Below, in pieces: positions 53,401-60,704 of a DNA stretch of 64,000 bases (positions are counted from its first letter, which is position 1; each line of letters starts with the position of its first letter). Position numbers and translations under genes: made by a program. The notes beneath the pieces were generated by a model. The model was not told where the DNA came from. It searched no databases and saw only the letters and a program-made list of their open reading frames with translations. Location: NCBI RefSeq assembly GCF_030812415.1, contig NZ_JAUSST010000004.1, forward strand, positions 62,001 through 126,000, written 5' to 3'. The stretch is from Paenibacillus harenae. GTDB taxonomy: Bacteria; Bacillota; Bacilli; Paenibacillales; Paenibacillaceae.

Positions 53401-53567
53401 ATCGGGTGCGATTGCGAAAGAGGCAGATCCCGCAGGTCGAGCACGCCATTTATTGCCTTAGGATGCTCGGGTATCGCAAACAGGCTTAAGTACAGCATTC
53501 GTATGCCGGACAGCGCCAATAGAAAAAGTACTAATAGGAGTAGTAGTTGTATTCGTTTTGTCATCAT
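50433..53567 (-). CDS. Hybrid sensor kinase with two kinase modules (7TMR-DISM, HisKA, REC, LytS-type)
   Basis: About 1044 residues. Order: signal/first helix (3-28), extracytoplasmic jelly-roll-like DISM domain (~30-205), seven helices (~210-420), HisKA with His ~444 (NTSHELRNPLHA), HATPase (NLVHNAVKYT, DTGIGIG, GGGIGLGL), a receiver with Asp ~755 (ITDVMMPEMSG), then a second LytS-type kinase (QPHFLFNTLN, His ~845) and another ATPase (QPLVENALIHG, DDGVGM, SGGIGLLNI). No DNA-binding domain. The phosphate may move on to a partner. The start is uncertain: ATG pair at 53567/53564 with weak AATAGGA; upstream residues lack a site. Confidence 0.9.
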   Translation of the reverse strand: MMTKRIQLLLLLVLFLLALSGIRMLYLSLFAIPEHPKAINGVLDLRDLPLSQSHPITLDGEWAFYPNALLTPEEALAMDSLPQPNYIPVPGIWNAYLAKEESEDSKSSYYYGTYRLKVLLNDEDNHLYAMRLSRVLSAFKVIVNGHTIVERGHPAESVERFQAYNPPATVSFIAENAVLDILVQVAHYDYGSGGGINNSIKFGTDAAMDKQSSLSVSMQIVVCVMLLVHALYAAILYLFKTRHKGILYFVFFLLSTILSILVDDDKLLVSWTSISYIWNAKLILMAYTGISAFMMLFAMNLFPNYNLSRALRIIAALCGIYVLFVLTMPVQYVMYTAYWILLLLFIPACIVTIIIMRNIILGESDAVFFLLSAAAIVSNMFWSAFKSWGLLPNTYYPIDILLAVILFAAFWLKRFLRTNEQNAKLANSLLMADKMKDDFLANTSHELRNPLHAMINIARSVQESHSAASNANHPRDLELLITIGRRMSHLLTDLLDLTRLKEHRIRLQPDNIQLQPIATSVFDMLRFMTEGKPIDFKLDIPKSLPAVYADENRLVQILSNLVHNAVKYTNEGSITIRASVEGGDARIVVSDTGIGIGSETIDKIFLPYEQGDSSITSRGGGIGLGLNICKQLVELQGSKLSVASVPGQGSAFSFTMPLARKSEEPAEPSAPLTGENSGTYAAAKETAAGAETMASEVADPAAETLPRILAVDDDPVNLKVLQILLPSDRFHLVTATSGKEALELLDRGFYQLVITDVMMPEMSGYELTAIIRERFSLSELPILLLTARTQPDDIAAGFKAGASDYVIKPVDALELRSRVSALTDLQQSIADRLRLEAAWLQAQIQPHFLFNTLNSISALIDIDVDRMRNLLHMFGEYLNKSFNFNNADHVVPLAHELELVRSYLYIEKERFDERLNVIWEADEQQTLDLPPLSIQPLVENALIHGILKRSRGGTVCIRIVYNDDFTEVSIIDDGVGMEKEKLQSLLTKRTSKSGGIGLLNIDRRLKQLYGEGLVVVSEQHEGTSVTFRIPKRCDRVFKKNGRQQ

Positions 53568-53665
53568 TCCTATTGTTTCGACAGGGAGGGCCTGGATTCC
53601 TGTTTGCTGCGCGGCACTATGACGCTGGATTAGTATATTAGAAAAGTAGATGAGGAGCGAAAACA

Positions 53666-54448
53666 ATGGAGCTTGGATTGAGAGGCAAGGCGGCTATCGT
53701 TACGGGCGGCAGTAAAGGAATCGGACTGGCAACAGCCATGCTGCTCGCTTCCGAAGGAGCGGAGGTTGCCATTGTCGCAAGAGACAGCAGCGGCCTTGCT
53801 GCTGCGGCAGGAGAAATCGCAGCGAAGACCGGCAAGTCGGTGCTAACGATCAGCGCGGACGTTTCGCAGCCGGAAGCCGCTGCTCAAGCGGTATCGAGGA
53901 CCGTAGAGAGGTTCGGGCGAATCGATATTCTCGTTAACAATGCGGGCACGTCTGCGGCGCGTCCGTTTGCTGATGTCGGCACGGATGCGTGGTCGGCCGA
54001 TCTTGATCTGAAGCTGTTCGGAGCGATTCACTTCGCGCGCGAGGCACTGCCATATATGCGCGCCGCCGGACGCGGCGCAATCGTGAACGTGACGGCGATC
54101 GGAGGGAAGACGCCGGGGGCTTCGTCGCTGCCGACGTCCGTAAGCCGGGCGGCCGGGCTTGCCCTAACGAAGGCGATGAGCAAGGATCTCGCCGCGGATC
54201 ATATTCGCGTCAACGCCGTATGCATCGGCCTCATCCGCAGCGAGCAGATCGAGCGGATGTGGCGAACGACGGCGCCCGAGCAGTCGTGGGAGCAATTCGC
54301 CGCCGATCCGAAGCATCGCATTCCGCTTGGGCGCATCGGCGAGGCGAGGGAAGCGGCGAACGTCATCGCCTTCCTCGTATCGGAAGCCGCTTCCTTCGTA
54401 ACCGGAACGTCGGTCAACATCGATGGCGGAACCGCCTCCGTATTGTAA
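53666..54448 (+). CDS. SDR-family protein lacking the usual catalytic residues
   Basis: 260-residue short-chain dehydrogenase-like protein. The Rossmann motif is VTGGSKGIGLATAMLL, the NNAG motif is present (ILVNNAGTSAARP), and the C-terminal NIDGGT is typical. At the catalytic site the usual Y-x-x-x-K is replaced by Thr-x-x-x-Arg (LPTSVSRAAGLALTK), and the Ser position reads Ala (NVTAIGG). It may be a divergent subgroup with a different mechanism or a binding role. GAGGAG precedes the ATG. It is divergent from the hybrid kinase. Confidence 0.85.
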   Translation: MELGLRGKAAIVTGGSKGIGLATAMLLASEGAEVAIVARDSSGLAAAAGEIAAKTGKSVLTISADVSQPEAAAQAVSRTVERFGRIDILVNNAGTSAARPFADVGTDAWSADLDLKLFGAIHFAREALPYMRAAGRGAIVNVTAIGGKTPGASSLPTSVSRAAGLALTKAMSKDLAADHIRVNAVCIGLIRSEQIERMWRTTAPEQSWEQFAADPKHRIPLGRIGEAREAANVIAFLVSEAASFVTGTSVNIDGGTASVL

Positions 54449-54570
54449 AGAATACCTATACTGGAATGATTCTAGTCATGTATACTGAGAAGAGATCTTA
54501 AGATCTGATTATTCGCTAGATTTCGACAAAAGCTTGGCAGATGTTTACGTAACCGAAATGAGGGCATACG

Positions 54571-57024
54571 ATGGAGCACATACACGGATCATACGACAGT
54601 TTACTCGTTGTTTTCTCTTATATTATAGCGGTTGCGGCTTCTTATACAGCACTTGATTTAGCAGGCAGAGTAAGCAACGCCAAAGGCAGAAGCAGATTGG
54701 GCTGGCTGTCGTTCGGCGCGGCCATTATGGGCATGGGCATATGGTCGATGCATTTCGTCGGCATGCTCGCCTATTCGCTGCCGATCACCATTCGATATGA
54801 TATTGTCATCGTATTCGCCTCCGTCGTTGCGGCGATTGCGGCCGCATTCATAGCGCTTTATGTCGTAGGCCGCAATCAATTGACGGTATCCCAGCTTCTT
54901 ACAGGCGGATTATTGCTTGCCACTGGCATATCGACGATGCATTATGTCGGAATGGCGGCTATTTTAGTTGATTTATCCTACGATCCGCCGATGTTCGCGT
55001 TATCGGTAGCGATTGCGATCGTGGCGTCGATCGCGGCGCTGTGGCTATCTTTTTATTTTCGCGGGGGCAAGGCTAGCAACGCGGGCTGGAAGAAGCTGGG
55101 CAGCGGTATTATTATGGGAGCGGCTATTGTGGGGATGCATTATACGGGCATGTTCGCGACGCACTTCCATCCGAACAACAGGACGCCATTCTCGATCGGC
55201 ATTATCCTTGATCAGGAGCTGCTTGGTTATCTGATCGTCGGCGGGACGTTGTTCACACTCGGATTATCGTTATTCGGCATTGTCATTTCCAAGCGATTGA
55301 ACATTAAGGATACGGCATTGGAGGAAAGCGAGAAATGGTATAAGTCCTTATACGATAATAATCTGGACGGTATCGTTTCAGTCGATCTGAACTATCAAGT
55401 CACAGGCTTTAATGAAGCTGCGCTACATATTACGGGTCTGACGAAGGAGCGGGTGCTGGGCAAGCCGATATCCGAGCTTGTCTCAGTAATAGCCGAAGCG
55501 GATCGCGTCAAGACGAGCGAAATGTTCTTTCATGCGTTCGAGGGGCTGCGTTCTACGCATGATACGACCCTAATTAAGGACGGCGAAGCCGTTATGCTGA
55601 CCGTAACGATTGTTCCCGTTATTATCGAGGGAAGCGTTGCCGGCAGCTATATAATTTTCAAGGACATTACGGACGAGAAGCAGGCGGAGCAGAGGATTCA
55701 TCATCTGGCGTTTCACGATGAGCTGACCGGTCTGCCGAACCGCCGCAAGTTTAACCAGGCGATTGGCGAATGGATTGAAGCCCGAAGCGCAAGCCGCCTG
55801 CCGTTCGCCGTTATGGTCCTGGATATCGATCGGTTCAAAATGATCAACGATTCGCTTGGCCATACGTATGGCGACATCTTCCTGCAGGAATTGACGAACC
55901 GTATTCACTCGAGCCTGGAAGGGCAGGATGTGATGCTCGCACGTATGGGGGGAGACGAATTTACCATTCTATGCCGCAACTGTTCCGAAGAGGCGGAGAT
56001 TATCGAGCTGGCGGAACGTATCATTCACTCGATTCAAATCCCATATCGGTTAATGGACAATGACTTCTACGTGTCGGCAAGCGTCGGCATAGCCCTGTTC
56101 CCTCAACATGGACAAAATGCTGCCGAATTGCTTAAAAATGCCGATACGGCGATGTACGAAGTGAAGAAGAAGGGGAAAAACGGCTATTTGTTTTTCTCGC
56201 ATGAGCTGGATGCTCTTCTTCAGCAGAAGATCGAGCTGGAAGGCGATCTGCGCAAGGCGGTAGAGAACGGCGAGCTGCTGCTCCACTATCAGCCGCAGAT
56301 TAGAACGTCCGATAACGAGATGATCGGCGTCGAGGCGCTTGTTCGTTGGCAGCATAAGGAAAAAGGGCTGCTGCCGCCGGGAACGTTCATTCCAATCGCC
56401 GAGGAGACGGGCATTATATACGAGATCGGAACCTGGGTGCTTCGCGAAGCATGCAGCCAGATGCGCAAGTGGCACTTGGCAGGCGGGCCGCTCATACCCG
56501 TTGCGGTCAATCTGTCGTCGCAGCAGTTCCATCAGCCCGACTTGGCAGGGTATGTCAAAAATATTTTGGACGAAGTCGGCTTGGAGCCGCATTTTCTGGA
56601 GCTTGAAATTACGGAGAGCATGATGATGGATGCAACGTTGTCGGCCGATATAATGAAGCGTCTGAACGAATACGGCGTTCGCATCAGTCTGGATGACTTC
56701 GGTACAGGCTACAGCTCGCTTAGTTATCTGAAAATGTTCCCGATCCAAAAGCTTAAGATCGACCGCTCCTTCATACGGGACATTACGAATAGCGGCAACG
56801 ATCAGGCGATCGTCGCCACGATTATCGCTATGGCGCAAAATATGAATATGGAAGTTATCGCGGAGGGCATCGAGACAAAGGCTCAACTTGACATATTGAC
56901 GGACAAGGATTGTCGGAAAATACAGGGCTACTACTTCAGCAAGCCGTTATCGGCTGCCGACGTGGAACAGTCATTCTTCAAGCCGCAGCGCTCTAATGCC
57001 GAGCTCTCCTTATCGGACTCGTGA
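54571..57024 (+). CDS. MHYT-PAS-GGDEF-EAL cyclic-di-GMP protein
   Basis: 817-residue membrane sensor that can make and break c-di-GMP. The MHYT domain (residues ~1-240) has three repeats, MHFVGM near 60, MHYVGM and MHYTGM, thought to bind copper or sense oxygen/NO. A PAS domain (~265-375) follows, then GGDEF at ~460 (MGGDEFTI, active-site motif intact) and EAL at ~587 (GVEALVRWQ, plus EITESMMM and DDFGTGYSS). Both catalytic motifs look intact. It likely controls surface attachment; the Tad pilus is a candidate target (inference). Its 3' end overlaps the CWC gene. Confidence 0.93.
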   Translation: MEHIHGSYDSLLVVFSYIIAVAASYTALDLAGRVSNAKGRSRLGWLSFGAAIMGMGIWSMHFVGMLAYSLPITIRYDIVIVFASVVAAIAAAFIALYVVGRNQLTVSQLLTGGLLLATGISTMHYVGMAAILVDLSYDPPMFALSVAIAIVASIAALWLSFYFRGGKASNAGWKKLGSGIIMGAAIVGMHYTGMFATHFHPNNRTPFSIGIILDQELLGYLIVGGTLFTLGLSLFGIVISKRLNIKDTALEESEKWYKSLYDNNLDGIVSVDLNYQVTGFNEAALHITGLTKERVLGKPISELVSVIAEADRVKTSEMFFHAFEGLRSTHDTTLIKDGEAVMLTVTIVPVIIEGSVAGSYIIFKDITDEKQAEQRIHHLAFHDELTGLPNRRKFNQAIGEWIEARSASRLPFAVMVLDIDRFKMINDSLGHTYGDIFLQELTNRIHSSLEGQDVMLARMGGDEFTILCRNCSEEAEIIELAERIIHSIQIPYRLMDNDFYVSASVGIALFPQHGQNAAELLKNADTAMYEVKKKGKNGYLFFSHELDALLQQKIELEGDLRKAVENGELLLHYQPQIRTSDNEMIGVEALVRWQHKEKGLLPPGTFIPIAEETGIIYEIGTWVLREACSQMRKWHLAGGPLIPVAVNLSSQQFHQPDLAGYVKNILDEVGLEPHFLELEITESMMMDATLSADIMKRLNEYGVRISLDDFGTGYSSLSYLKMFPIQKLKIDRSFIRDITNSGNDQAIVATIIAMAQNMNMEVIAEGIETKAQLDILTDKDCRKIQGYYFSKPLSAADVEQSFFKPQRSNAELSLSDS

Positions 57025-57200
57025 TAAGCGTCGACGCAGCTCCGACAGATGCATGATTTTCCACGCAGATGGGGAGGAACGAGCGCTATCAGTCCGTCGG
57101 GAATAGAGACATGGAAGCACCAACAGGCGCTGCCGCTTTCATTGATTGAGGATGTCGCAACGCCGCAATGATTGGGTTGACCGCAGATAGGACAATTCAT
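56931..57200 (-). CDS. Small cysteine-rich CWC protein
   Basis: 89-residue protein with the CWC pattern: CPICGQPNHCG, ACWCF, ALVPPHLRGKSCICRSCV, about ten cysteines that could bind zinc. Function unknown. GGAGG precedes the ATG at 57200 by eleven bases. The last ~30 codons lie on the opposite strand of the EAL gene's end (94-base overlap), so this tail (SSALERCGLKNDC...) may be a variable extension. Confidence 0.72.
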   Translation of the reverse strand: MNCPICGQPNHCGVATSSINESGSACWCFHVSIPDGLIALVPPHLRGKSCICRSCVDAYHESDKESSALERCGLKNDCSTSAADNGLLK

Positions 57201-57242
57201 AGGCGGTAAAACCTCCGTTCTTATTGCAATATGTTCATAGGC

Positions 57243-57285
57243 GAAAAGTGGCTGACGGGCGTCTTGCTCCCGAACAGCCACTTTT
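57243..57285 (-). terminator. Terminator of the HAD-IIB gene
   Basis: AAAAGTGGCTG and CAGCCACTTTT pair over a 20-base loop. On the minus strand the HAD gene ends just before it. Confidence 0.7.
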
Positions 57286-57294
57286 TTTGTCTCG

Positions 57295-58095
57295 TTATTC
57301 GGCGTTGAGTACAAATTTCTCTATGACGTGACGAACGCCTTCCTCGTTATTCGAGAAAGTGACGTAGTCGGCAATTTCTTTCAACGAATCGATCGCGTTG
57401 CCCATTGCGACGCCAAGACCGGCAGCGGTAATCATCTCGTTATCGTTCCAAGCATCGCCCATCGCGATCGTTTGGTCCATCGTGCAGCCGAGATGCTCGG
57501 CCATGAAACGAAGGGCATGTCCTTTCGTGCCCTCCTTATGCATAAACTCCAGATAATGAGCCTTCGATTTCGTAATATGGACGCGGTCGCCGATAAGCGG
57601 GCGAAGCTGCTCCGCGACGACGTCGAGTTTGGCGGGATCGTCGATAATGAGCATTTTGTTAAGCGGCCGATCGATTAACTTATCGAAGTCAGGCTCGATT
57701 TTGTAAGGAATGTTAGAAAGCTTGGAATACGCTTTGATTTTATCGTTGTCCTCCGTCCCGTACAGCTCGTCATTGACGTACAGCTGCAGATGAAGACCGT
57801 TTTCCTGCACGAATCGGTATAGCTCCTTAGCTGCATCGGTTGGCACGTTGCGCTCATATAAAACGGTGCCGCCCAGCAGCGTTTTGACGAGGGCGCCCTG
57901 ATACGTAATAATAGGAACATTGAGCTCAACCTGCTTGGCGATCTTCACAGCGGAAGAATACATGCGGCCCGTAGCGAGCGTAACCGTTACGCCTTGCGCG
58001 ATCGCAGCGGCCATGGCGCTCTTCGTTCCTTCCGTCACGATGAGTTCGTCGGTCAGCAGCGTATCGTCTACATCAATTGCAATTAGCTTATACAT
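57295..58095 (-). CDS. Cof-type HAD-IIB phosphatase
   Basis: 266-residue phosphatase. Motif I is IAIDVDDTLLTDE, motif II VTLATGRM, motif III lysine in EFMHKEGTKGHALRF, motif IV MGDAWNDNEMITAAGLGVAMGNA. The large C2-type cap is residues ~85-190. Members dephosphorylate sugar phosphates, FMN or similar. The ATG at 58095 is 13 bases from AGAGGAG; the longer frame lacks a site. Confidence 0.92.
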   Translation of the reverse strand: MYKLIAIDVDDTLLTDELIVTEGTKSAMAAAIAQGVTVTLATGRMYSSAVKIAKQVELNVPIITYQGALVKTLLGGTVLYERNVPTDAAKELYRFVQENGLHLQLYVNDELYGTEDNDKIKAYSKLSNIPYKIEPDFDKLIDRPLNKMLIIDDPAKLDVVAEQLRPLIGDRVHITKSKAHYLEFMHKEGTKGHALRFMAEHLGCTMDQTIAMGDAWNDNEMITAAGLGVAMGNAIDSLKEIADYVTFSNNEEGVRHVIEKFVLNAE

Positions 58096-58217
58096 AATAG
58101 CGGTAAAGCTCCTCTCTAACCTCTTTCTATTGTTAACCTTGATTGTAACGAAAATAAACCGATCATTCAACGCTTATGCGGCAAGCTTATCCACATAACC
58201 TGAAGGGATGTCATCAC

Positions 58218-59645
58218 ATGAACATTTTTACCTCTAATGCAGCGAAACAACGATTTATTGCGCTATGCGCGCTTGGGGCGGTACTGTGCGCGGCTATCGG
58301 GTTCGCGATTGGACTCCTATGGACGGGCATTCGTTATCCCATGCTGCGGGAGCCGGGCTTTCAGCAGTTCGCCGCATCGTATGACAGAGTCATTAGCGAC
58401 TACTTGAACGGCGCAGAGCCGAAGCAACTGCTGGACGGGGCAGCCGAAGGCATGGTCGCAGCGCTGGAAGATCCGTATTCGAGTTATATGACCGGAGAGA
58501 AGGGAGATGCGTATACACAATCTTACGAGGGGCAATTCTATGGAATCGGGGCGGAAATTCGCGTCGAGGAAGATCAATATGTCATTAGCGGCTTGACGAA
58601 GGGCGCTCCGGCCGAGCGCGGAGGACTGCTGCCCGGCGACATCATAACGGCAATCGACGGTCAGGCGGCGAAAGGCAAAGACTTTCAAGAGCTGCTGGCT
58701 CTCGTGAGAGGGGAAGAAGGGACGTCCGTCGTCGTGAAGGTCGTTCGGGGCAGCGATTCCAAGCCGATCGAAGTATCGTTGAAGCGGGAGGCAATACCGG
58801 TACATACGGTCACATCGAAGCTGCTTGAGGGCGGGATAGGGCATGTGACGATTAGCCGCTTCGCTGATATGACGGGGGAGGAGTTCAAGACCGAGCTTGG
58901 CAAGCTGCAGCAGGATAAACCGCTAAAAGGGCTGCTGCTCGATCTTCGCTCCAACCCTGGCGGCTTGCTTAAGCCAACCATTGAGATCGCGAACATGCTT
59001 ATTCCCGACGGCAAAGCGATATTGGACGTCGTGTACAAGGACGAGCGCCAGATTATTACGTATAAGTCCCGCCAAGAGAAGGAATGGACGATCCCCATTG
59101 CGGTGCTCGTGAACGGACAGTCGGCCAGCGCAAGCGAAGTGCTGACTGCCGCATTGAAGGAATCGGCTGGAGCAACCGTCATTGGAGAGCAGACATACGG
59201 CAAAGGCGTCGTTCAGGCGTTCAAGCAATTCGCCGACGGCTCTGTCCTTAGCTTGACCGAAGCCCAGTGGAAGACGCCGGGCGGAGCGTGGATCAACAAA
59301 AAGGGCGTAACGCCGGATCATGTTGTCTCGCTGCCGGCGTATGCAAGTTTAAGACCGCTTGCGATCGGAACGGCCATGAAGATCGGCAGCTACGGCGAAG
59401 ATGTTCATACGCTGCAGCTCGTGCTGCAGGAGCTTGGTTACGGACCGGCAGGCGTGGAGGGCTACTATGACGAGCAGACTGCCGCCGCCATGAAGAAGTT
59501 CCAAGCGGCTGAGAAGCTGGAGTCGACGGGGCAGTTCAACGATAAGAGCGGTTATCAATTGCTGCAGAGGCTGAGAGAGAAGCTTGACCGCGAGGATCCG
59601 CAGCTGCTCAAAGGGGTAGAAGTGCTGAAGGGCCAAGGCGCGTAG
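58218..59645 (+). CDS. S41 carboxy-terminal processing protease (CtpA-like) with peptidoglycan-binding domain
   Basis: 475-residue secreted or membrane-anchored serine protease. One N-terminal helix (FIALCALGAVLCAAIGFAIGLLW), a PDZ domain (~95-180: GAEIRVEEDQYVISGLTKGAPAERGGLLPGD), the S41 catalytic domain with Ser in GQSASASEVL and Lys in EQTYGKGVVQ, and a C-terminal PG_binding_1 domain (YGEDVHTLQLVLQELGYGPAGVEGYYDEQTAAAMKKFQ). It resembles CtpA/CtpB of B. subtilis; the latter acts in sporulation signalling. GAAGGG lies before the ATG. Confidence 0.92.
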   Translation: MNIFTSNAAKQRFIALCALGAVLCAAIGFAIGLLWTGIRYPMLREPGFQQFAASYDRVISDYLNGAEPKQLLDGAAEGMVAALEDPYSSYMTGEKGDAYTQSYEGQFYGIGAEIRVEEDQYVISGLTKGAPAERGGLLPGDIITAIDGQAAKGKDFQELLALVRGEEGTSVVVKVVRGSDSKPIEVSLKREAIPVHTVTSKLLEGGIGHVTISRFADMTGEEFKTELGKLQQDKPLKGLLLDLRSNPGGLLKPTIEIANMLIPDGKAILDVVYKDERQIITYKSRQEKEWTIPIAVLVNGQSASASEVLTAALKESAGATVIGEQTYGKGVVQAFKQFADGSVLSLTEAQWKTPGGAWINKKGVTPDHVVSLPAYASLRPLAIGTAMKIGSYGEDVHTLQLVLQELGYGPAGVEGYYDEQTAAAMKKFQAAEKLESTGQFNDKSGYQLLQRLREKLDREDPQLLKGVEVLKGQGA

Positions 59646-59712
59646 AGCTGGCTGACGCCAGTCTTTCGCTTAAGTTTGCAGGCTTGAGCATACAAGCCGA
59701 TGAATTTCGCTG

Positions 59713-59741
59713 TTGACAACGGGAGTGATAATCATTATCAT
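59713..59741 (+). promoter_or_regulatory. Promoter with a perfect Fur box
   Basis: TTGACA (59713-59718), 17 bases, TATCAT (59736-59741). TGATAATCATTATCA at 59726-59740 is a perfect match to the Fur consensus TGATAATnATTATCA and covers the -10. The downstream gene should be repressed by Fur when iron is plentiful. Confidence 0.88.
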
Positions 59742-59783
59742 CAATAAGAGATGATTACACCGTGGCGGCGAGAGGTGACTGAT

Positions 59784-60005
59784 GTGAAGAAGATCAAGTA
59801 TTGCAAGCGTAATTTCAGACACGGCCTGAAGCCGATCTATAAGGCGATGAAGGATAAGTATCCCGATATCAAGCAGAAGAAGAGCGATTGTCTAGGCAAT
59901 TGCAAAACCTGCAAGCTTGAATGCTTCGTCGTCGTTAAGTCCAAAACGATCACCGCGCCATCGGCAGACCAGCTCTATAAGAGACTAAAAAAAATGATCG
60001 GTTAA
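59784..60005 (+). CDS. Small cysteine protein (DUF1450-like) under Fur control
   Basis: 73-residue basic protein. One Cys near the start (KYCKRNF) and a cluster CLGNCKTCKLECF give five cysteines, resembling DUF1450 proteins and the thioredoxin-like ferredoxin pattern, but no assignment is certain. The many Lys/Arg and the Cys cluster suggest an Fe-S or metal site. The GTG at 59784 has an AGAGGTG site eight bases upstream. A perfect Fur box lies about 45 bases upstream, so it is expressed at low iron. Confidence 0.75.
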   Translation: MKKIKYCKRNFRHGLKPIYKAMKDKYPDIKQKKSDCLGNCKTCKLECFVVVKSKTITAPSADQLYKRLKKMIG

Positions 60006-60017
60006 ATACAATCATAC

Positions 60018-60056
60018 GTCGCCATTCTTTAGCATTTGTTGCCAAAGGATGGCGAC
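60018..60056. repeat. 13-base-pair inverted repeat between DUF1450-like gene and ferritin
   Basis: GTCGCCATTCTTT pairs with AAAGGATGGCGAC (one G-U) over a 13-base loop. No T-run follows. Its right arm reaches the -35 of the ferritin promoter. Confidence 0.6.
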
Positions 60057-60080
60057 AGCTGTCTCCGCTTGTGTTAGAAT
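60052..60080 (+). promoter_or_regulatory. Candidate ferritin promoter
   Basis: GCGACA (60052-60057), 17 bases, TAGAAT (60075-60080) with an upstream TG (extended -10). It starts inside the right arm of the inverted repeat. Confidence 0.4.
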
Positions 60081-60115
60081 AAGTACAATCTAGTGAAGAG
60101 AGGTGCGTTACGCCA

Positions 60116-60622
60116 ATGAAGGACAATTTAGCAGAAGCATTAAACGAACAAATGAACTTTGAATTTTACTCCGCCCATGTGTACCTAGCAATGGCGGCGT
60201 ATTGCTCTGCCGAGAACTTGGAAGGCTTTGCGAATTTTTTCCTTGTACAAGCCGAGGAAGAACGTTTTCACGCAATGAAAATATACAAGTTTTTGAATGA
60301 CCGCGGACGCCGTGCGACGATAACCGCTCTCGGCGAGCCGAAAAACGATTACAAATCCGTTCTCGATACGTTCGAGGCCGGATACGGTCATGAGCAGCAA
60401 AATACGCAGCGCTTCTACAACCTGTCGGATCTTGCGATGAACGATCGCGAGCATGCGACGATCAACTTCTTGAAGTGGTTCATCGACGAGCAGGTCGAAG
60501 AGGAAGCGTTGTTCGATAACATCATTCATAAGCTGAAGCGTATCGAGAAAGACAGCAACGCTTTCTATATGCTCGATGCGGAGTTCGCACAGCGTTCGTT
60601 CACGCCTCCAACTGGCGAGTAA
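60116..60622 (+). CDS. ftnA: Ferritin
   Basis: 168-residue non-haem ferritin that oxidises and stores iron in a 24-subunit shell. Ferroxidase ligands are seen in LNEQMNFEFYSAHVYLAMA (Glu), AEEERFHAMKIY (Glu, His) and the later Glu in EEQVEEEALFDNI-type helix. GAGAGGTG precedes the ATG at 60116. It follows the Fur-controlled gene; together they form an iron pair, one for low and one for ample iron (inference). Confidence 0.95.
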   Translation: MKDNLAEALNEQMNFEFYSAHVYLAMAAYCSAENLEGFANFFLVQAEEERFHAMKIYKFLNDRGRRATITALGEPKNDYKSVLDTFEAGYGHEQQNTQRFYNLSDLAMNDREHATINFLKWFIDEQVEEEALFDNIIHKLKRIEKDSNAFYMLDAEFAQRSFTPPTGE

Positions 60623-60639
60623 GAGTTAGCGCAAAAACA

Positions 60640-60690
60640 AAGGGCTGTTCCAGGAGGTCGTCCATGACCTTCCGGAACAGCCCTTCGTTC
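60640..60690. terminator. Bidirectional terminator after ferritin
   Basis: Perfect AAGGGCTGTTCC and GGAACAGCCCTT arms with an inner GAGGTC/GACCTT stem, between convergent genes. Confidence 0.9.
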
Positions 60691-60704
60691 ATTATAGGAG
60701 TCCG

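Noticed and set aside
56050-56886. 278-codon minus-strand frame opposite the EAL domain
   Set aside because: Shadow of a strongly conserved coding frame; no ribosome site and no domain pattern.
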